Of a stretch of DNA of 64,000 nt, positions 39,465 to 51,494 are shown piece after piece; position 1 is the stretch's first letter, and each line of letters begins with the position of its first letter. The position numbers were made by a program, and so were the translations under genes. Below the pieces are notes generated by a model. It saw nothing but the letters and a program-made list of their open reading frames with translations. It was not told the origin of the DNA and did no database searches. Source of the DNA: Punctularia strigosozonata HHB-11173 SS5 (taxonomy: Eukaryota > Basidiomycota > Agaricomycetes > Corticiales > Punctulariaceae); the NCBI RefSeq assembly GCF_000264995.1, contig NW_006767449.1:243805-307804 (forward strand). Direction: 5' to 3'.

Positions 39465-41766
39465 ATGTCGTCACCCTCGTCAACGCCGCGGCTGCTCACG
39501 CCGGACACCACGGGCTCGACGTCCTCCGACCCGTCGACCCTGGGCGTGACCACGCCGGACAAAGCCCTCAAGAAGTCGCGTCGGCAGACGGCGTTCTACC
39601 CGAACATGAAGTCCTCGTCCGGCACCAAGCAGCTCAAGCCCTTCAGCCGGTCCGCGGCCAAGCGCGAGTCTGTCATGGCCCTCGGGAGCATCGAGCACCT
39701 CCAGCACTACTTCACCAAGACCGGGCTGAGCGCACCGACCAAGTGAGCACCCTTCCGCCCCCCAGTGAGCCTCCAAGCGCGTATCTAACCACGGTCTTCG
39801 CTTTTTCTCAACTCGTGCCGCGATGCTCCAGTCCGCTCGAGAAGAAGAACCTGGGTCTCGTTCCCGCCCTCGGCGGCATCGTCTCGGGAATCAACACGGG
39901 CCTCGCGCTCCCCACATCGCATAGCGGCCTCGCGCTTCCACCGACGCCCGTCGTGCCCACGATCGTCCCCCCGCCTTTCGAGCATCACGTGCGAAGCGTC
40001 GAGACCGATCCTGAGACGCTCAAGCCAGGCGTGATCGACGACCTCGCCTCCATCGCGCACACCTGGGGCCTCTCGTCTACCGCTCCCACCACCTCCTCGT
40101 CCGCTCCCGGCAGCCCCGCGCACTTTGACGTGCTCGCCGCGCTCAAGCTCACCACGCAGGGCATCCGCGCCGTACGCAACTACGTCCTGGCGCTCCCGAG
40201 CGACACCGTCGTCGCCCTCCGCGACGAGTTCCGCAGCCGCGTCACCGCCTCCGCCCCCGCGCTCAAGCGGCAGACGTCGCGTGACACGGCGGAGCGCGAC
40301 CCGCTCGCGCTCGTGCGCCGCGCCGCGCTCGACCTCCTCGCCGTCCTGCGCGAACTCGAGGAGAAGGCGCGCCTCCCGCTTTCGGACGACGCGTACGACG
40401 CCTCGTCAGACCACGAGCCCTCCAGCTCCTCCCAAGGCGGCCACTCGCGCGTCGCGTCTCCGGCCTCGCACTCCATCGAGATCGAACCGCCCGAATTCAC
40501 CGGATCCGAGTACGACCCCGAGCTCTCGTTCTCGCTCGTGAAGGTCAAGGGACGCCACGAGCACGTGCCGGTTTGGGAGGAGGAGACGTACGAAATCAAC
40601 TCGACGCTCTCGCCGGAGGAGCGCGAGAAGCGCGAGGGCTGGGAGGAACGCCTCGTGCTCGGCGGCGGATGGCTGTACAAGCAAGATGTCGCGCTGGAGC
40701 AACTCGGGCGGGAGAAGGATGCCGTGCGGAAGTACCTCGACGACGTGGACGACGTGCTCTTTGGAGGAAGCAGGGACGGTTCGAGAGGATGGGAACGTGA
40801 GCGGAAGAAGATCGAGAAGGAGAGGGAGGCGAGGAGGGCCAGTCGGCGAGCGAGCGCGGGCGATGGCGACGGATTCGGGTTTCCGAAGCAAAAGAGGCAA
40901 GCGAGCGTTGGAAGGAGGGTCGTCAGCACCGGGATGCTGGACGCGATGCGGGAAATGACCGTATCTGAGGAGCCGGAAGAGATCGACCAGGGGAGCGACG
41001 GCCTCCACTCCTTGGTGGAGGAAGAGGAAATAGTAGAAGACGAGGATCTGCCGGACTGGGCAAAGAGAAGCACGTTCGGCGACGATCCCATGAGTGAGTT
41101 ATCTATCCCAATATGACGTACTTGGAATCTGCGTTGATGTCGTTCCAGGTCGTCTTCAGGCAGTCCTCCGCGCCCTAACGCCTGTACCGTTGCAAGCCGC
41201 TCTTCCACCAACGGACTCGGATCGTCTTACCATCCTCACCTCGCTTGCGTCCGGCCAGTTGTTATGTGAAGCTTACAACGTCGGCGTGCGGAGGTCACGG
41301 AAGCCCTGGGGATTCATCTCCAAGCACGGGATACACGATCTCCTCACGCTGGAGCAAGAAAAGGGCGGCGGCGAGGAAGAGAAAGAGAAGCGCAAGAAAG
41401 GATGGACATTCCGGCGGGTCGACAACCTACGGTTGTGGGCAGCGTACGTTCTCCCCACAGATCGATACATTTGAGATGTCTGGCTTATTCATCCTGATGT
41501 CTAGGGCCCTCAAGCTACGGTATATGCTCCCCATAGTCACTCCTCCCACCGCTTCGGGCACGGTACAGCCATCTTCGAATCTTCCTACGCCAGTTACGTC
41601 GCCATCGCCAGCTGCGACTCGTTTCCCAGCGCACGCCCAAGAGGCGCCGATACATTTCGATGCCTTGTTGGTGGCGAAGAAGGATACCGGTTGGGACGCG
41701 ATGCTCGAGACCGCTGTGATGCGTTGGATGGCCGCTGTGGTGGACGAGAAACGCGGCGAGCGGTGA
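39465..41766 (+). CDS. Conserved basidiomycete protein of unknown function
   Basis: First exon 39465 to about 39745 (MSSPSSTPRLLTPD; LKPFSRSAAKRESVMALGSI; HLQHYFTKTGL). A long second exon begins PLEKKNLGLVPALGG near 39832 and runs to about 41090. Two or more shorter exons follow to the stop at 41766. The middle has a helical segment (FDVLAALKLTTQGIRAVRNYVLALP), a highly charged stretch (ERERKKIEKEREARR) and an acidic end (EEEEIVEDEDLPDWAKRSTF). The C-terminal block (LLCEAYNVGVRRSRKPWGFI, then GWTFRRVDNLRLWAAALKLRYMLP) is the most conserved-looking part and has a faint resemblance to calponin-homology helices; I would not assign it. It lies convergent to TOM70 with about 295 bp between stops. 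Confidence 0.7.
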
Positions 41767-42061
41767 CAGCTTTACCCCGTTCTACGACATACCTTATAGA
41801 TTTAGTATTGTGTATACCAGACATGCACGTATTGTCAACCCTCCAACGGATAATCTCAGCAATGGATCTTTCTGCACACTCGAGGATGATGTCAGAGCAG
41901 TGAGATGGTATTGCAAAGGGCATAAAGCACAGATGTGGAGAAATACTATTAGACGCGGCTCGCTATACGAAAAGGCGGTCCGTGATGGGATATGCGATGA
42001 TAATGGCATTTTTGGTAAATTGCAAAGGAGCGGACGATGGTCGAGATGTCCATCTAGTAGC

Positions 42062-44290
42062 TTATACCATAGAGCGAGCGATTTGACTGAGCTGGCTGGC
42101 CATCTGGGGGTAGTTCTCCACAAAGACCATCTGCGCCGCGGACGCCTGTCGATAGGAGTCAGTATCATCTTCCGCCAACACGAAAGAGTCACACTTACGT
42201 ATTGGTACGTCAGCGCATTAACCAACTCAGGCTCGCTGCGCGCGAGCTCGGACTGCCGCCTGAACAGCTCGACAGCGTCGCCGATCTTGCCTTGCTGCAG
42301 GCTCAGCTGCGCTAGCGTCGCCACTGCGGCCTCGCACTCGGCGTCAATCTTCAGCGCCTCTTCGCAGCAGCGCTCCGCCGCACCGATGTCCTGCTTCCAC
42401 TGGTATAGGGCGAGACCCTTGTTCACAAGCGGCAGCACGTTCATCGGTGGCGGCTTGGCCTTCTCGAGCTCAATTGCCTTGTCGAACTTCTCCACTGCGT
42501 CCTCGAATCGGCCCTGGTCGAGTAGCAGCTCGCCGTAGTAGTTCTGCGGCTCGGACCGCTGGGGAAAGGCACGCAGTGTCTTGCGAAACGTCGCCATCGA
42601 CTTAGCGAGGTCGCCGGACTTGTACTGCGCGACGGCGAGTTGGATGTGGGAGAACACGAACTGGTCGTCGAGGCTGGTCGACTTCGTATAGTTCTCCGCA
42701 GCCTGCGCAAACTCGTTCATGATGAACAACACTGTGCACGATCGCTTAGTTAGTCATGGAAATGACCGAGCCCGCTAAAGCAGTGCACACCTTGTCCACG
42801 ATGGTAGTAAATATCGGGGTCATTAGGGTTGTGCTTGATAGCCTCCTCGAAGCACTCGAACGCCTTGCGGGGATCACCCTGTTCCATGTAAACGCTAGCG
42901 ATCTTCACCCAGCTCTGTGTGAACGCAGGCACGAGGTCGATCGAGGCCTGCAGGTCATCCTTAGCACCAAGGACGTCACCGACGAGGAACTTGAACGTTC
43001 CCCGGAGGTTGAGTGCTTCGGCTTTGCCAGCGTCCCATGAGATGCCTTGCTCGAGTGCCTCGTTCACGAGGGATAACGAGTGAGTGTAATCCGCTGCTCC
43101 GAGCGCCTCGAGGGCAAGGATGAGAGTGCTGTCGCCTGTCTGCGGGTTTTCGGGCAAGGTAGGTAAGGGTCCTGTGAAATCGAACTCTCAGTAATGTCCT
43201 GAAGAACTTCCGGGAATGAGCACATACGTGAACGGAAAGCCGCAAAGTAAGCCGACACAAAGGTGAACGACGGAAGACGCTTCTCCCGGTGCTATCCATG
43301 CATGTGTCAGGACGCACGCACGCAACCTGAAGGATGGTGAGCTTACTTGAAGAATTTCCTCCGCCTTCTTGGTCGCCAGCTTCTTCAGAACACGTTCTAC
43401 CGACTGCGCCGCGCTCTCATTCTGGAACTTGTCCAGGATAGTGGCGGCGGTGAAGTCTACAACACCCATGAGATATGTGTTGAATGACGAGAATCCCCTT
43501 TCACGAACCTCGCAGAGACTGCTCGAAGTCACCAAGAGCTTCGTATGCCGTTGCCCGCCGGTTGAGCGCCTTGACATAAGACGAGTCGAGGCTGAGAGCG
43601 ATGTTGCAATCGTCCACAACCAATTCATGTTTAGGCGGCGACATGTTGATGTAACCTGATCAAGTCAGCGTTCTGAGGATCCTCAACGAAACATCACGGA
43701 CGCACATGCAGCACGATTGCTATAGAAGACGGGTTCCGGCTTGGGGGAGACTTCTATAGCACGGGTGTAGTAGTCAGCAGCTATGCTGAACTTGCGCTGC
43801 TGGTACGCCTGATTGCCCTTCGTCTTCAATGAAGCAGCGGCCTTGGAGCGTTCCTAAAGACACGATAAGATGCCACGCGAGAGCATCAATTGACAGTGGC
43901 GTACATCATCAGACATAGCAGCTATTTGCGACGACGAGAGTGCAGGCTCGTCTACCCGACCTCCCCGTGAGTTGGCATACGACCGTCACCGAGTCCGACA
44001 TACTCACCATCCGACACGTCGGCAGCTTTGGGGGCCCGCTCCTCCAAGATGGGAGAATCCTGGTCCTTGGCCGCCTTGTGCTTCTTCGACTTGGACTTCT
44101 TCTTCCCCTTGCGTTCTCCCTTCTCCTCGTCAGCCCCCGGCGGAGGTCTCTGGGACGTGGACGCATAGTACGCGACGCCGCCTGCGGCAACGACGGCCGC
44201 GGCGGTGCCAATGAGCACGGCGCGCTTGTTCTCCGCAACGAAGTTGGAGACGCGCTCGACGAGGCCCGGGGAGGAGGAAGGGGCGGACAT
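42062..44290 (-). CDS. TOM70: mitochondrial import receptor TOM70
   Basis: Outer-membrane receptor that takes carrier-type precursors from Hsp70/Hsp90 and passes them to the TOM channel. Start [14 protein letters not shown] at 44290. One N-terminal membrane anchor ([20 protein letters not shown]), then a Lys-rich linker (KKSKSKKHK), the clamp-type TPRs ([60 protein letters not shown]), and many C-terminal TPRs ([80 protein letters not shown]). The last exon encodes [18 protein letters not shown] to the stop at 42062. About seven short introns are implied. Only 167 bp separate its start from the divergent cyclodeaminase-family gene. Confidence 0.93.
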
Positions 44291-44457
44291 GACGGTGCAA
44301 GGCAAGCAGGTGGCGGAAGCCCTCGCGAACGTCACTCGATCCCAATTTTCGGCACGACTGCCCCCGTGGGAACTCACGACCTTGCCCGCTTGCGATACGA
44401 TGGCTCAGCGGCTCCCGGGACAGATTCCTCCTGTGATCTTCGCCTTCGAGGACGAAC
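44291..44457. promoter_or_regulatory. Divergent promoter, TOM70 / cyclodeaminase-family gene
   Basis: 167 bp between two divergent ATGs, the shortest shared promoter in the window. No specific element recognised. Confidence 0.45.
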
Positions 44458-45588
44458 ATGTCGCTCCTGGTGCTAACAGCCGCTGATGTCTCCCGAGTAA
44501 TACGAAACATCGGCCACGACGAACTGACTGCTATGATGGGCAAGGTCTTCGCCGATCTTTCCGCAAACCGCGGCATCGTTGCACCTCACCGAACATCGGT
44601 GCCCACTGCACGACACAATGCCCTGTTTATGCCATCTCGACTCGGAGATTGCACTGCAATGAAAGTGGTCTCTGTGCCTACTTCGTCAAACGATAGTCGG
44701 GGCTTACCCGCATCTACAATCGTCTTGGATGAAGATACCGGAGCCGTTCGAGCCATACTGAACGCTGCTAGTTTGACTGCGATAAGGACAGCAGCAGGTG
44801 AGCTATAATTACTCATGTTTCAGCATAATTCAGACAGATTCATACCACTCACAAGGATCCCTCTTGGCTACAAAATTGGTGTTTCGCGAATCGACCAAAC
44901 CATTTCGGCTGGCTGCGTTCGGCGCTGGAAAGCAGATCGAGGCGCATGTTACGCTGCATCTGCAGGCATATCCTTCGATCTATGCGGTGGATATCTTCAG
45001 CAGAACGGTCAACTCCCGCGTCACCGATTTGATATCTCTGCTGCAGTCGCATCATCCTAGCGTCAGCTTCCAGGCTTTCAGCTCTTCTGACAAGGAGGCG
45101 ATGAGGCGCGTTCGATGTTCAAACATCATATGTTGCGCTACCTCGAGCACGCAACCGCTCATCACCTGGGCCGACGTCTCCCCTTCGACCCACATCAACC
45201 TCGTCGGTGCGTATACACCCGCAATGGTCGAAGCGGACGAAAGCGTGGTGAAAAGGGCGGGGAAGATCATAGTCGACTCCCGAGACGCTTGCGGGATCGA
45301 GGCTGGCGACCTGTTGCAGGCAGGGCTTGTCGCTAGCGATGTTGTGGAGATAGGTGCTCTGGTATCATCCGGTGACAACATCCAGCATTCAGGGATCGGA
45401 GGTTCAGATGGCGTAACGATTTTCAAGTCCGTGGGCGTAGGTGTACAGGTCAGGCGTTCCAGACTAAAGGACTCCAACCCCCCTTTCTGAGGATGGTCTG
45501 CCTTTAGGACGTGGCAATATCGAAGTTGGTGGTTGAGCGCGCCGAAGAAATGGGCTTAGGCACCGGGATAGGCTCATATAACACATGA
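44458..45588 (+). CDS. ornithine cyclodeaminase / mu-crystallin family protein
   Basis: NAD(P)-dependent Rossmann protein of the OCD/mu-crystallin family. Members convert ornithine to proline or reduce ketimines; substrate not predictable here. Three exons (44458-44797, 44856-45448, 45508-45588) join in frame to 337 residues, the usual family length. Signatures: PHRTSVP, MPSRLGDCTAMKVVSV (substrate-side Lys), GAVRAILNAASLTAIRTAA, FGAGKQIEAHVTLHL (dinucleotide-binding glycine loop), INLVGAYTPAMVEAD, and the C-terminal DGVTIFKSVGVGVQDVA. The intron borders are GT-AG. Confidence 0.92.
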
Positions 45589-47634
45589 CCCGGCATACTC
45601 TTCTTGGCTTCGGCGCGAGCAACATCCACGGCCGCGAGGCTACAGGTTTGTATCAATGACCACCATAGTGACCAAACACCAGCCCGTATGAATCACTACC
45701 GATTGCACTATACGATACGACGTTGACAGAGGTAAATGGCGGGAGGATCAAACAAGACATAACATATCGCACTCGATGTTCCAGCGACTGACCCAACTTA
45801 ATAACGGACCACGTAGTAGTGCACTATGCCGTGATTCACACACAGGGAAATCCGAATCTTCGTCGGAAGGCATACTCTACTCAAGCCAGTGCTCTGCACC
45901 AAGCGCGGCTTCGTCAACGTTGTTCCTCTATCTTTCCGTCGTCCAACTGGTCTGGTAAAGGCGCGAAGGCGCAACCCGTCACCTCGAGGCCCGTCACAAG
46001 GATGGCGAAGGGCCATTGAGCGTCGACTGAAGGCTGGCGGGAAACACGGACGCGCTTCTTGGGCCGGTCTGAGCCACATTCATGGTCTTCACGGGGACGG
46101 AGTCCTGCGCGAACGAGTGGCACGTCATCTGGCGCGTCGCATCAGCTCGGACCCCATCCGCATCGGAAGCAATCAAAAGGACACTACCATCTGCACAAGA
46201 AGCACGAGATCTTGTTGTAGGAACCGGTGATTCTGTTAATACTTTGGCAGTCTTTGCCTGGACGCCGGATTTGGCACGAACGACAGGGTTCTTTGGCCTA
46301 AACCCTGGCCTGATCGCCTTCTTTGGCGAAGGCTCGCGTGTATCGACAGATCGAAGTATGAGTGCCGAATGAACCATGCATCTTGTTAGGTATGCTATAT
46401 GCTATCCTACAACTTCGTTCATTGAGACGTATACGCCGGCAGAACGACAACCAATGTAATATCTGTACAGAACAACGGAAGAAAGTCAGGAAGTGATCAT
46501 AAGGCTGTCATCCGCGCTCACATCAAGCGGCTCCGGATATTCCACTTCGCGGCCCTGAGTTTTTGTAGGCAACATGTGCTGTCATCTGATAGCCATATTA
46601 GCTTGGACAACTCCCGGGTTTATGACAGCCTGAGGAGGCGCACGTTGAAGTAGTTCTACGGAAAGGCTACCATTCCTGTGGTCTCCCGCTCCTCGTGCAA
46701 CTGGAGCGATTTTGCTGATGGCTGCGGTATGCAGTTCAACGCGTCGAGATCCGAGCAAACTGCGGCACGAACTGGTGTGGGCTCGAGAGTATTGAGTTGC
46801 CGGAACCCCTTCGAGCGAGTAAGTGACGCTAATTCAAAGCGTGCCATTCGACACAGACATGAAGACGAATGTGATGGGATGCGGACAACGTGGGGAGGTT
46901 ATGCGCTGACCGCCTCGCACTTTCGGCATTGTGGCTTGATTGTGACGATGCTGTAGGCGGCGAAGCGCGGCGAGCTCTCCAGGTTAGGGCAGGCATTTAC
47001 GCGTTTATTCCACCTGACCGAGTTTACTGACAAAGGCACCTACATCCTCTCAATCACGGACCCATCACGATATTAGATAACCCAGAGATGTAGAAGAAAG
47101 ACTGAGTCCACACATGCGAGGAGATGCAAGGGTCGGTTGACTTCAGGGGGGGCACGAGCTCCGTCGGCTTCTGCCGCCGTCGAGAGGCGGGAAGGAGCGC
47201 ACACCTTCCTTTTGAGGAAAATGGATTACTGCTCGAGGGCCCCCGCATTGGTGGCATCTTCCATAAAAATCATTTCGTAGCCCTCCTGCAGAACTCGAAA
47301 AGCTATTGAAGCTTCATAGGTGATCGTGGTCGAGGCGTTATGTGACGCAGTGCTCGCTCATGCTCCGGGAAACACAGCGCGATCACCAGCAGATTCTCTG
47401 AATACCATCCCTTCAGACGCCGACCAGCCTTTCACCGACGGAGATGGACATGTCGCGTCGAGTTTCAACGTTTCAACTCCCATCCAATACCGCGTGCGCA
47501 GCAAACCGGGCGTAGACGCGGTGCTAACACAAGGCCACCCCGATTATGGCCGTTCTTTGTGTGCACGAGGCGCTCTTGAACAATACTTATCCACAAGGCC
47601 ACGGATTCTCGAACTTCAGACAGGCTCTAACTCC
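45589..47634. other. Gene-poor stretch, 2.0 kb
   Basis: Open frames on both strands are short (up to about 144 codons), have no recognisable motif and overlap each other. The largest pair (about 45994-46377 minus and 46082-46372 plus) read as each other's shadows. I see no supported gene, RNA gene or repeat. Confidence 0.4.
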
Positions 47635-47664
47635 TACCACCACCACCACCACCACCACCACCCA
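47635..47664. repeat. (CAC)n microsatellite
   Basis: An almost perfect run of about nine CAC/ACC triplets. Confidence 0.9.
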
Positions 47665-47692
47665 CTTCCATCTAACCTTCATAAACGCAGCC

Positions 47693-47815
47693 ATGTTGTC
47701 CCGTGCTACCCTTGCATTTGCGTCCATACCATCGAAGGCATTTGCCGCCACTAGATCTATTCTCGGGCAGCCACCGAAGGACACCGAACTGTATGCAGCC
47801 CAACGGTCTCATTAA
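47693..47815 (+). CDS. Possible 40-residue protein with mitochondrial-type N-terminus
   Basis: The ATG right after the microsatellite opens a 40-codon frame. Its first 25 residues (MLSRATLAFASIPSKAFAAT and on) are rich in Ala, Ser, Arg and Lys and have no acidic residue, as in mitochondrial presequences. The end is PPKDTELYAAQRSH. No homologue comes to mind. It could equally be a first exon or chance. Confidence 0.3.
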   Translation: MLSRATLAFASIPSKAFAATRSILGQPPKDTELYAAQRSH

Positions 47816-47894
47816 TCGAGGAAACTACTAACGATAGGTATTCAGAGTCGATCCCGCTATCGGTATACATGATACCGTAGCCCGGGGACATGGT

Positions 47895-48839
47895 TTGCCT
47901 CGGTTGACCACACATGGCAGCGACCGACCCCCAACCACACCTCATATGTTGCGTTCGATGAGCATCTCGCAGCGGCGGAGGCGCCTCTCCTTCCAGAAAT
48001 ACCATGCCCAGGGCATCAGAATCCGACACGAGTGGTTCAGATCTCGAGTTCTGCTCTCTCGACTGCCAATCCCCACGCCACTCTCCCTCCTTGAAGCGAT
48101 CCCCGAGACCGACGAGTCTGATCCTGAAAGTGTTCAGGCCACCCCCGTTTCCTATCGCAAGCTGCGGCATCACACGCCACACCCTCTACGTACGCCCAGG
48201 CAATTTGTCGATTGCCCGGATCTCGGGAGGCTTCCTTACTCGGGGAAGGGCGTAAGGTCGCAAGCAGCATGGACTCCGACGAGAGCGCCTCTCTGCTCGA
48301 CTTGGAGATCAATTATCGCGGAGGTCGTCAACGCCTGCAACCCATGCATTCAGATGCTCCGACATGGGCCTTGGATTTTTACTGCAGTGCCGCAGCCCAA
48401 TGCCTTGCCCGACCCGCGGACGAGGCCCTGTCAGCACCTCTCTTCTCGTAAACGCGCTCGTGCCCCGTCCCCCGAACGGCAAAACGACCTTGCGCATGGC
48501 GGCCCTCTCAAACGGCAGAGAAGCTCCCACAACCTGGACCCACGGTGTGGACAGCCTCTCGCAGAATTCCCTCGTAAAAAAAGGAACATGCATACGACGA
48601 TTGGCACGCTGGATTTACATGATCTGCGTACACCAACGGCAGAGAAGCGCCAGCGGAAGCACACCGCAGCGAAGGCCCCGTTTTCACCTTTAATTCCACT
48701 CACCTCCACGCCTCGTCGCTCTATGCGGCTCTTGGCTACTTCTGATGAAGCTCCGCAGCGACCCTTGAAGCGGGCTTGTCGCAGCACAGAGAACTTGACC
48801 CTGCCGGTGGCAAAGAAAGCGAAACGATACTCTTGTTGA
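47895..48839 (+). CDS. Disordered basic protein, probably nuclear, unknown
   Basis: Coding signal covers most of this region, perhaps in two exons. One frame holds MPRASESDTSGSDLEFCSLD (from 48004). Another, open through to the stop at 48839, carries RKRARAPSPERQND, GPLKRQRSS, FPRKKRN, KAPFSPLIPLTSTPRRSMRL, PLKRACRSTENL and KKAKRYSC. The repeated basic clusters look like nuclear localisation signals. Ser/Pro/Arg content is high and no domain is recognised. The true start is uncertain (47895 or 48004). Confidence 0.45.
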   Translation: MPRLTTHGSDRPPTTPHMLRSMSISQRRRRLSFQKYHAQGIRIRHEWFRSRVLLSRLPIPTPLSLLEAIPETDESDPESVQATPVSYRKLRHHTPHPLRTPRQFVDCPDLGRLPYSGKGVRSQAAWTPTRAPLCSTWRSIIAEVVNACNPCIQMLRHGPWIFTAVPQPNALPDPRTRPCQHLSSRKRARAPSPERQNDLAHGGPLKRQRSSHNLDPRCGQPLAEFPRKKRNMHTTIGTLDLHDLRTPTAEKRQRKHTAAKAPFSPLIPLTSTPRRSMRLLATSDEAPQRPLKRACRSTENLTLPVAKKAKRYSC

Positions 48840-49184
48840 TCCGATTTGCCATGTACATTTCTTCGATTTTGATGTCTATTATAGATATCGTTCACTTGTA
48901 TCCGCAGTATTTATTTCTGTATCACATCTGCGTAGCTATGACCCTACCGTTCGACTGCTGAGCTCAAAGCTTCGTGGGCGTGAGTGTAGTACCCAAACAT
49001 AATGATTCCATCGGCCATTGCCCAGTGCTCATCGCTCGGATGCAACCACGCGGCATCGAGGCATGGCGCTGACAACGGTTTCAAGTGTTTGCATAGGCAT
49101 AGGCGCCGAATCCGGCCGGCGAATAGTTAGGTAACTGACGACGTTCACGATACTCATATTTTCCTAGCGATGGGTGTCGCGACT

Positions 49185-49895
49185 TTAGTCTACCTCCTCC
49201 CACCAGGGCCCTCCGATGCCGGATATTTTCTTGGCAAACATCTCCATTCTACCCCCTGGAAGGAAGTACGTGCCCGATTCTTCGCAAGCGGGTCCTAAGA
49301 AGCATCGATCATCTAGTATGATGATCTCGTCCGTGCATTCGAATGGGATATTAAGATGTACCCGCAGATACTTCAACGTCATCAACGTCGATGAACCATG
49401 GAAAGTCGACGAAAAGCGTGCTTAGGGTTGGCGCAACTTGAAGAAGAGGAGGGAGAGCTTTGGCTGCCTTACGCTCCCCTTTCGATGAGGGTTCGTCTCC
49501 GTGAAAGCTCTCGGGCACGTCGTCAAATCTTCATCCAACTCGGAGACATTCCCCTCGTCACTTGCGTCACTGTGCTCCCCTCCATCGGACCCCGTCACGG
49601 CGCTGTCGGCCTGAGAAGGCTTCAAATTCCTGGCAACCGTGGATACGCGAGCTTTCATGCAGGACACGAGAAGATGCTCTACTTTGGAATACTTCTGTTG
49701 AGCCGCGAGATGTTCGGCAAATGAAGTAAGATGCGTTGCCCCCCTAAACATCATGGAGCTGTACATGACCGCGGCAGAGTCACAACGAATGCGTCGAGAG
49801 ACGGAGGAGAGAGCACGGCCAGTGGCCCCTTCATCCGAACACGTGTAAATGAAAATCGTGCGCAGTATCTCGTCTGGAGAGCGGTCCATGGGCAT
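49185..49895 (-). pseudogene. F-box-like protein, copy 1, truncated relic
   Basis: Starts with an F-box-like segment (SPDEILRTIFIYTCSDEGATGRALSSVSRRIR, shown in parts: SPDEILRTIF, GRALSSVSRRIR) closely matching copy 2 at 54797 (CPDEILVIIL, GRSLSVTSRRIR). A VEHLLVS segment and an acidic stretch follow. The leucine-rich middle present in copy 2 is missing. A short piece matching the later part of copy 2 (LKYLRVHLNIPFECTDEIIILDD) follows in another frame, ending at 49185. The gene therefore looks internally deleted and dead, unless unseen splicing rescues a short product. Confidence 0.6.
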
Positions 49896-51494
49896 GCAAG
49901 AAGGGAGAAAGGGCGATGGGGTGAGACCTCAAAACATTGCTGATGGTCAGGAGAAGGAAGCAGGACGATTGGGACCGACAACTTGATGAGTCGAGCGAGG
50001 GTGATGATCGTGAGAGTACATTCACGATGAGACGCTGTTGAGGATGCGGAAGCCTAGTATGGGGGAAGTAAGGATGGTTGACAGAGGCCCCGCCCTATGC
50101 CGCTCAACGTAGGAGGGAGAGGCGCCCGGTTGGAAGTTATGGTCCTCTTCATCGGGACGGAACCGCACATCAGCTCAACCTGTGCAGGGAGTTGAACTGT
50201 AGGCCTCGATTTCCTCCATTCAACAGCCCTTACTCTAACCGCCAACCGCCTGCTCTTGCACCCCGTACTCGCCCATCCTATCATCAGCCCACGTTCGTTT
50301 GCCTCTATGTCCCACCAGCGCAGGCTAGCGTGCGCGGCTATGCGAATCTTCGGGATCGTTCTGTGGGTCGTGTAAACCGGGGTCGGTGCTGCATAGCGAG
50401 TCCACCGAGATCGTAAACCGGTTCCGGTAGGTCGAAAGCGGAAGAAGGCACCGTGAGAACCGGTTGCAAAGTCGGTTTCGGCACCTTCAATCTGACCACC
50501 ACTGTACGGGGTGTGAGATCGATATTCGAACGCGACTAATGTATACATGGTTTCGCTATGAAGCTCTGCACGGACCTTGTCTCATGAGAATCGGTGTGCA
50601 TTGCCCTCGCAGAGGACTGCCAGCAAAGCCAGCTGGTGATCACTCCAACCTATGATGTCCGACACTTCCTCTACACCCCTCGATATCCTGTTTCCCGCGC
50701 CGAGGTCTATACGCTCTTCCAAAAAGCATATCATCACACCTTTTAGCTCAATGCATCACCGTCTGCGATGATGATGATGTTTCCGTTGCTGAGGTCTCAG
50801 AGGCTATCCAATGTGGGACGGATGTCGCTATGGCAGTATTAGTGAACATGCATATGAAGGTATGATCATCGGCATATCTCTACTCTCCAATGCTGTGCCT
50901 TCATTTATACTTACGATGTGCGCGTTCAATCAGAGAAGTTTGTGTTGCCTCTCACGCAAGAAGATCGCATGCGCGAGGATCACTCACCGGCGGAATCGGT
51001 TCGCTGCTCGACCACCTGGCAGCCCCGTTGGACACACTCATCATAGTCGGTCATCAACAGCCCGTCATCGCTGAAGCATAACTCAAGAAAAGCCGAGGGC
51101 TAACTGGCGCTCATCAGGTCAGGAATCAGGACTACCCGACCGTTTCTATATGCTCAGCCGTACTCTCGTAGATACGTGGGTCACCGTGGCTTCTGCACCT
51201 TCCGTGCATTTGATCGAACCCGCTCATTATGGTGTATATCTACGGTCCGAGCAGCGCTCATCCACCGGAGAACGATGTGATCGCAGCGCCGGTGCCCTGT
51301 TCAACGCTCCCGGTGAATGCTCACATACACTAGCTACAACCTCCTCCCAGTGATGACTCGAAAAGTCGGCTGAGCGCCCTCCTGGCTGCGAACAGAGGCT
51401 GTTCTCGCCGCTCAACAGCTCATCGGGATATAAGGACGTCTTGTCAGAAGGTGCGCTGCATTCTGTTTTCACTCGAATTCTTCCGCCGTTCGAC
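49896..51494. other. 1.6 kb without a clear gene
   Basis: Two short coding-like traces are visible on the plus strand: about 50625-50745 (LVITPTYDVRHFLYTPRYP, SRAEVYTLFQKAYHH) and about 50770-51080 (VCDDDDVSVAEVSEAIQCG, then TGGIGSLLDHLAAPLDTLII). They may be parts of a decayed or poorly resolved gene; no family recognised. A TATA-like GGGATATAAGG lies at about 51426, 65-70 bp before the protease start. Confidence 0.35.

Noticed and set aside
40180-41211. 343-codon open frame on the minus strand
   Set aside because: Shadow of the long plus-strand exon of the conserved unknown gene; composition is Ser/Arg-rich noise.
45994-46377. 127-codon minus frame and overlapping plus frame
   Set aside because: They mirror each other, have no motif, no plausible exon neighbours and no sign which strand is real.
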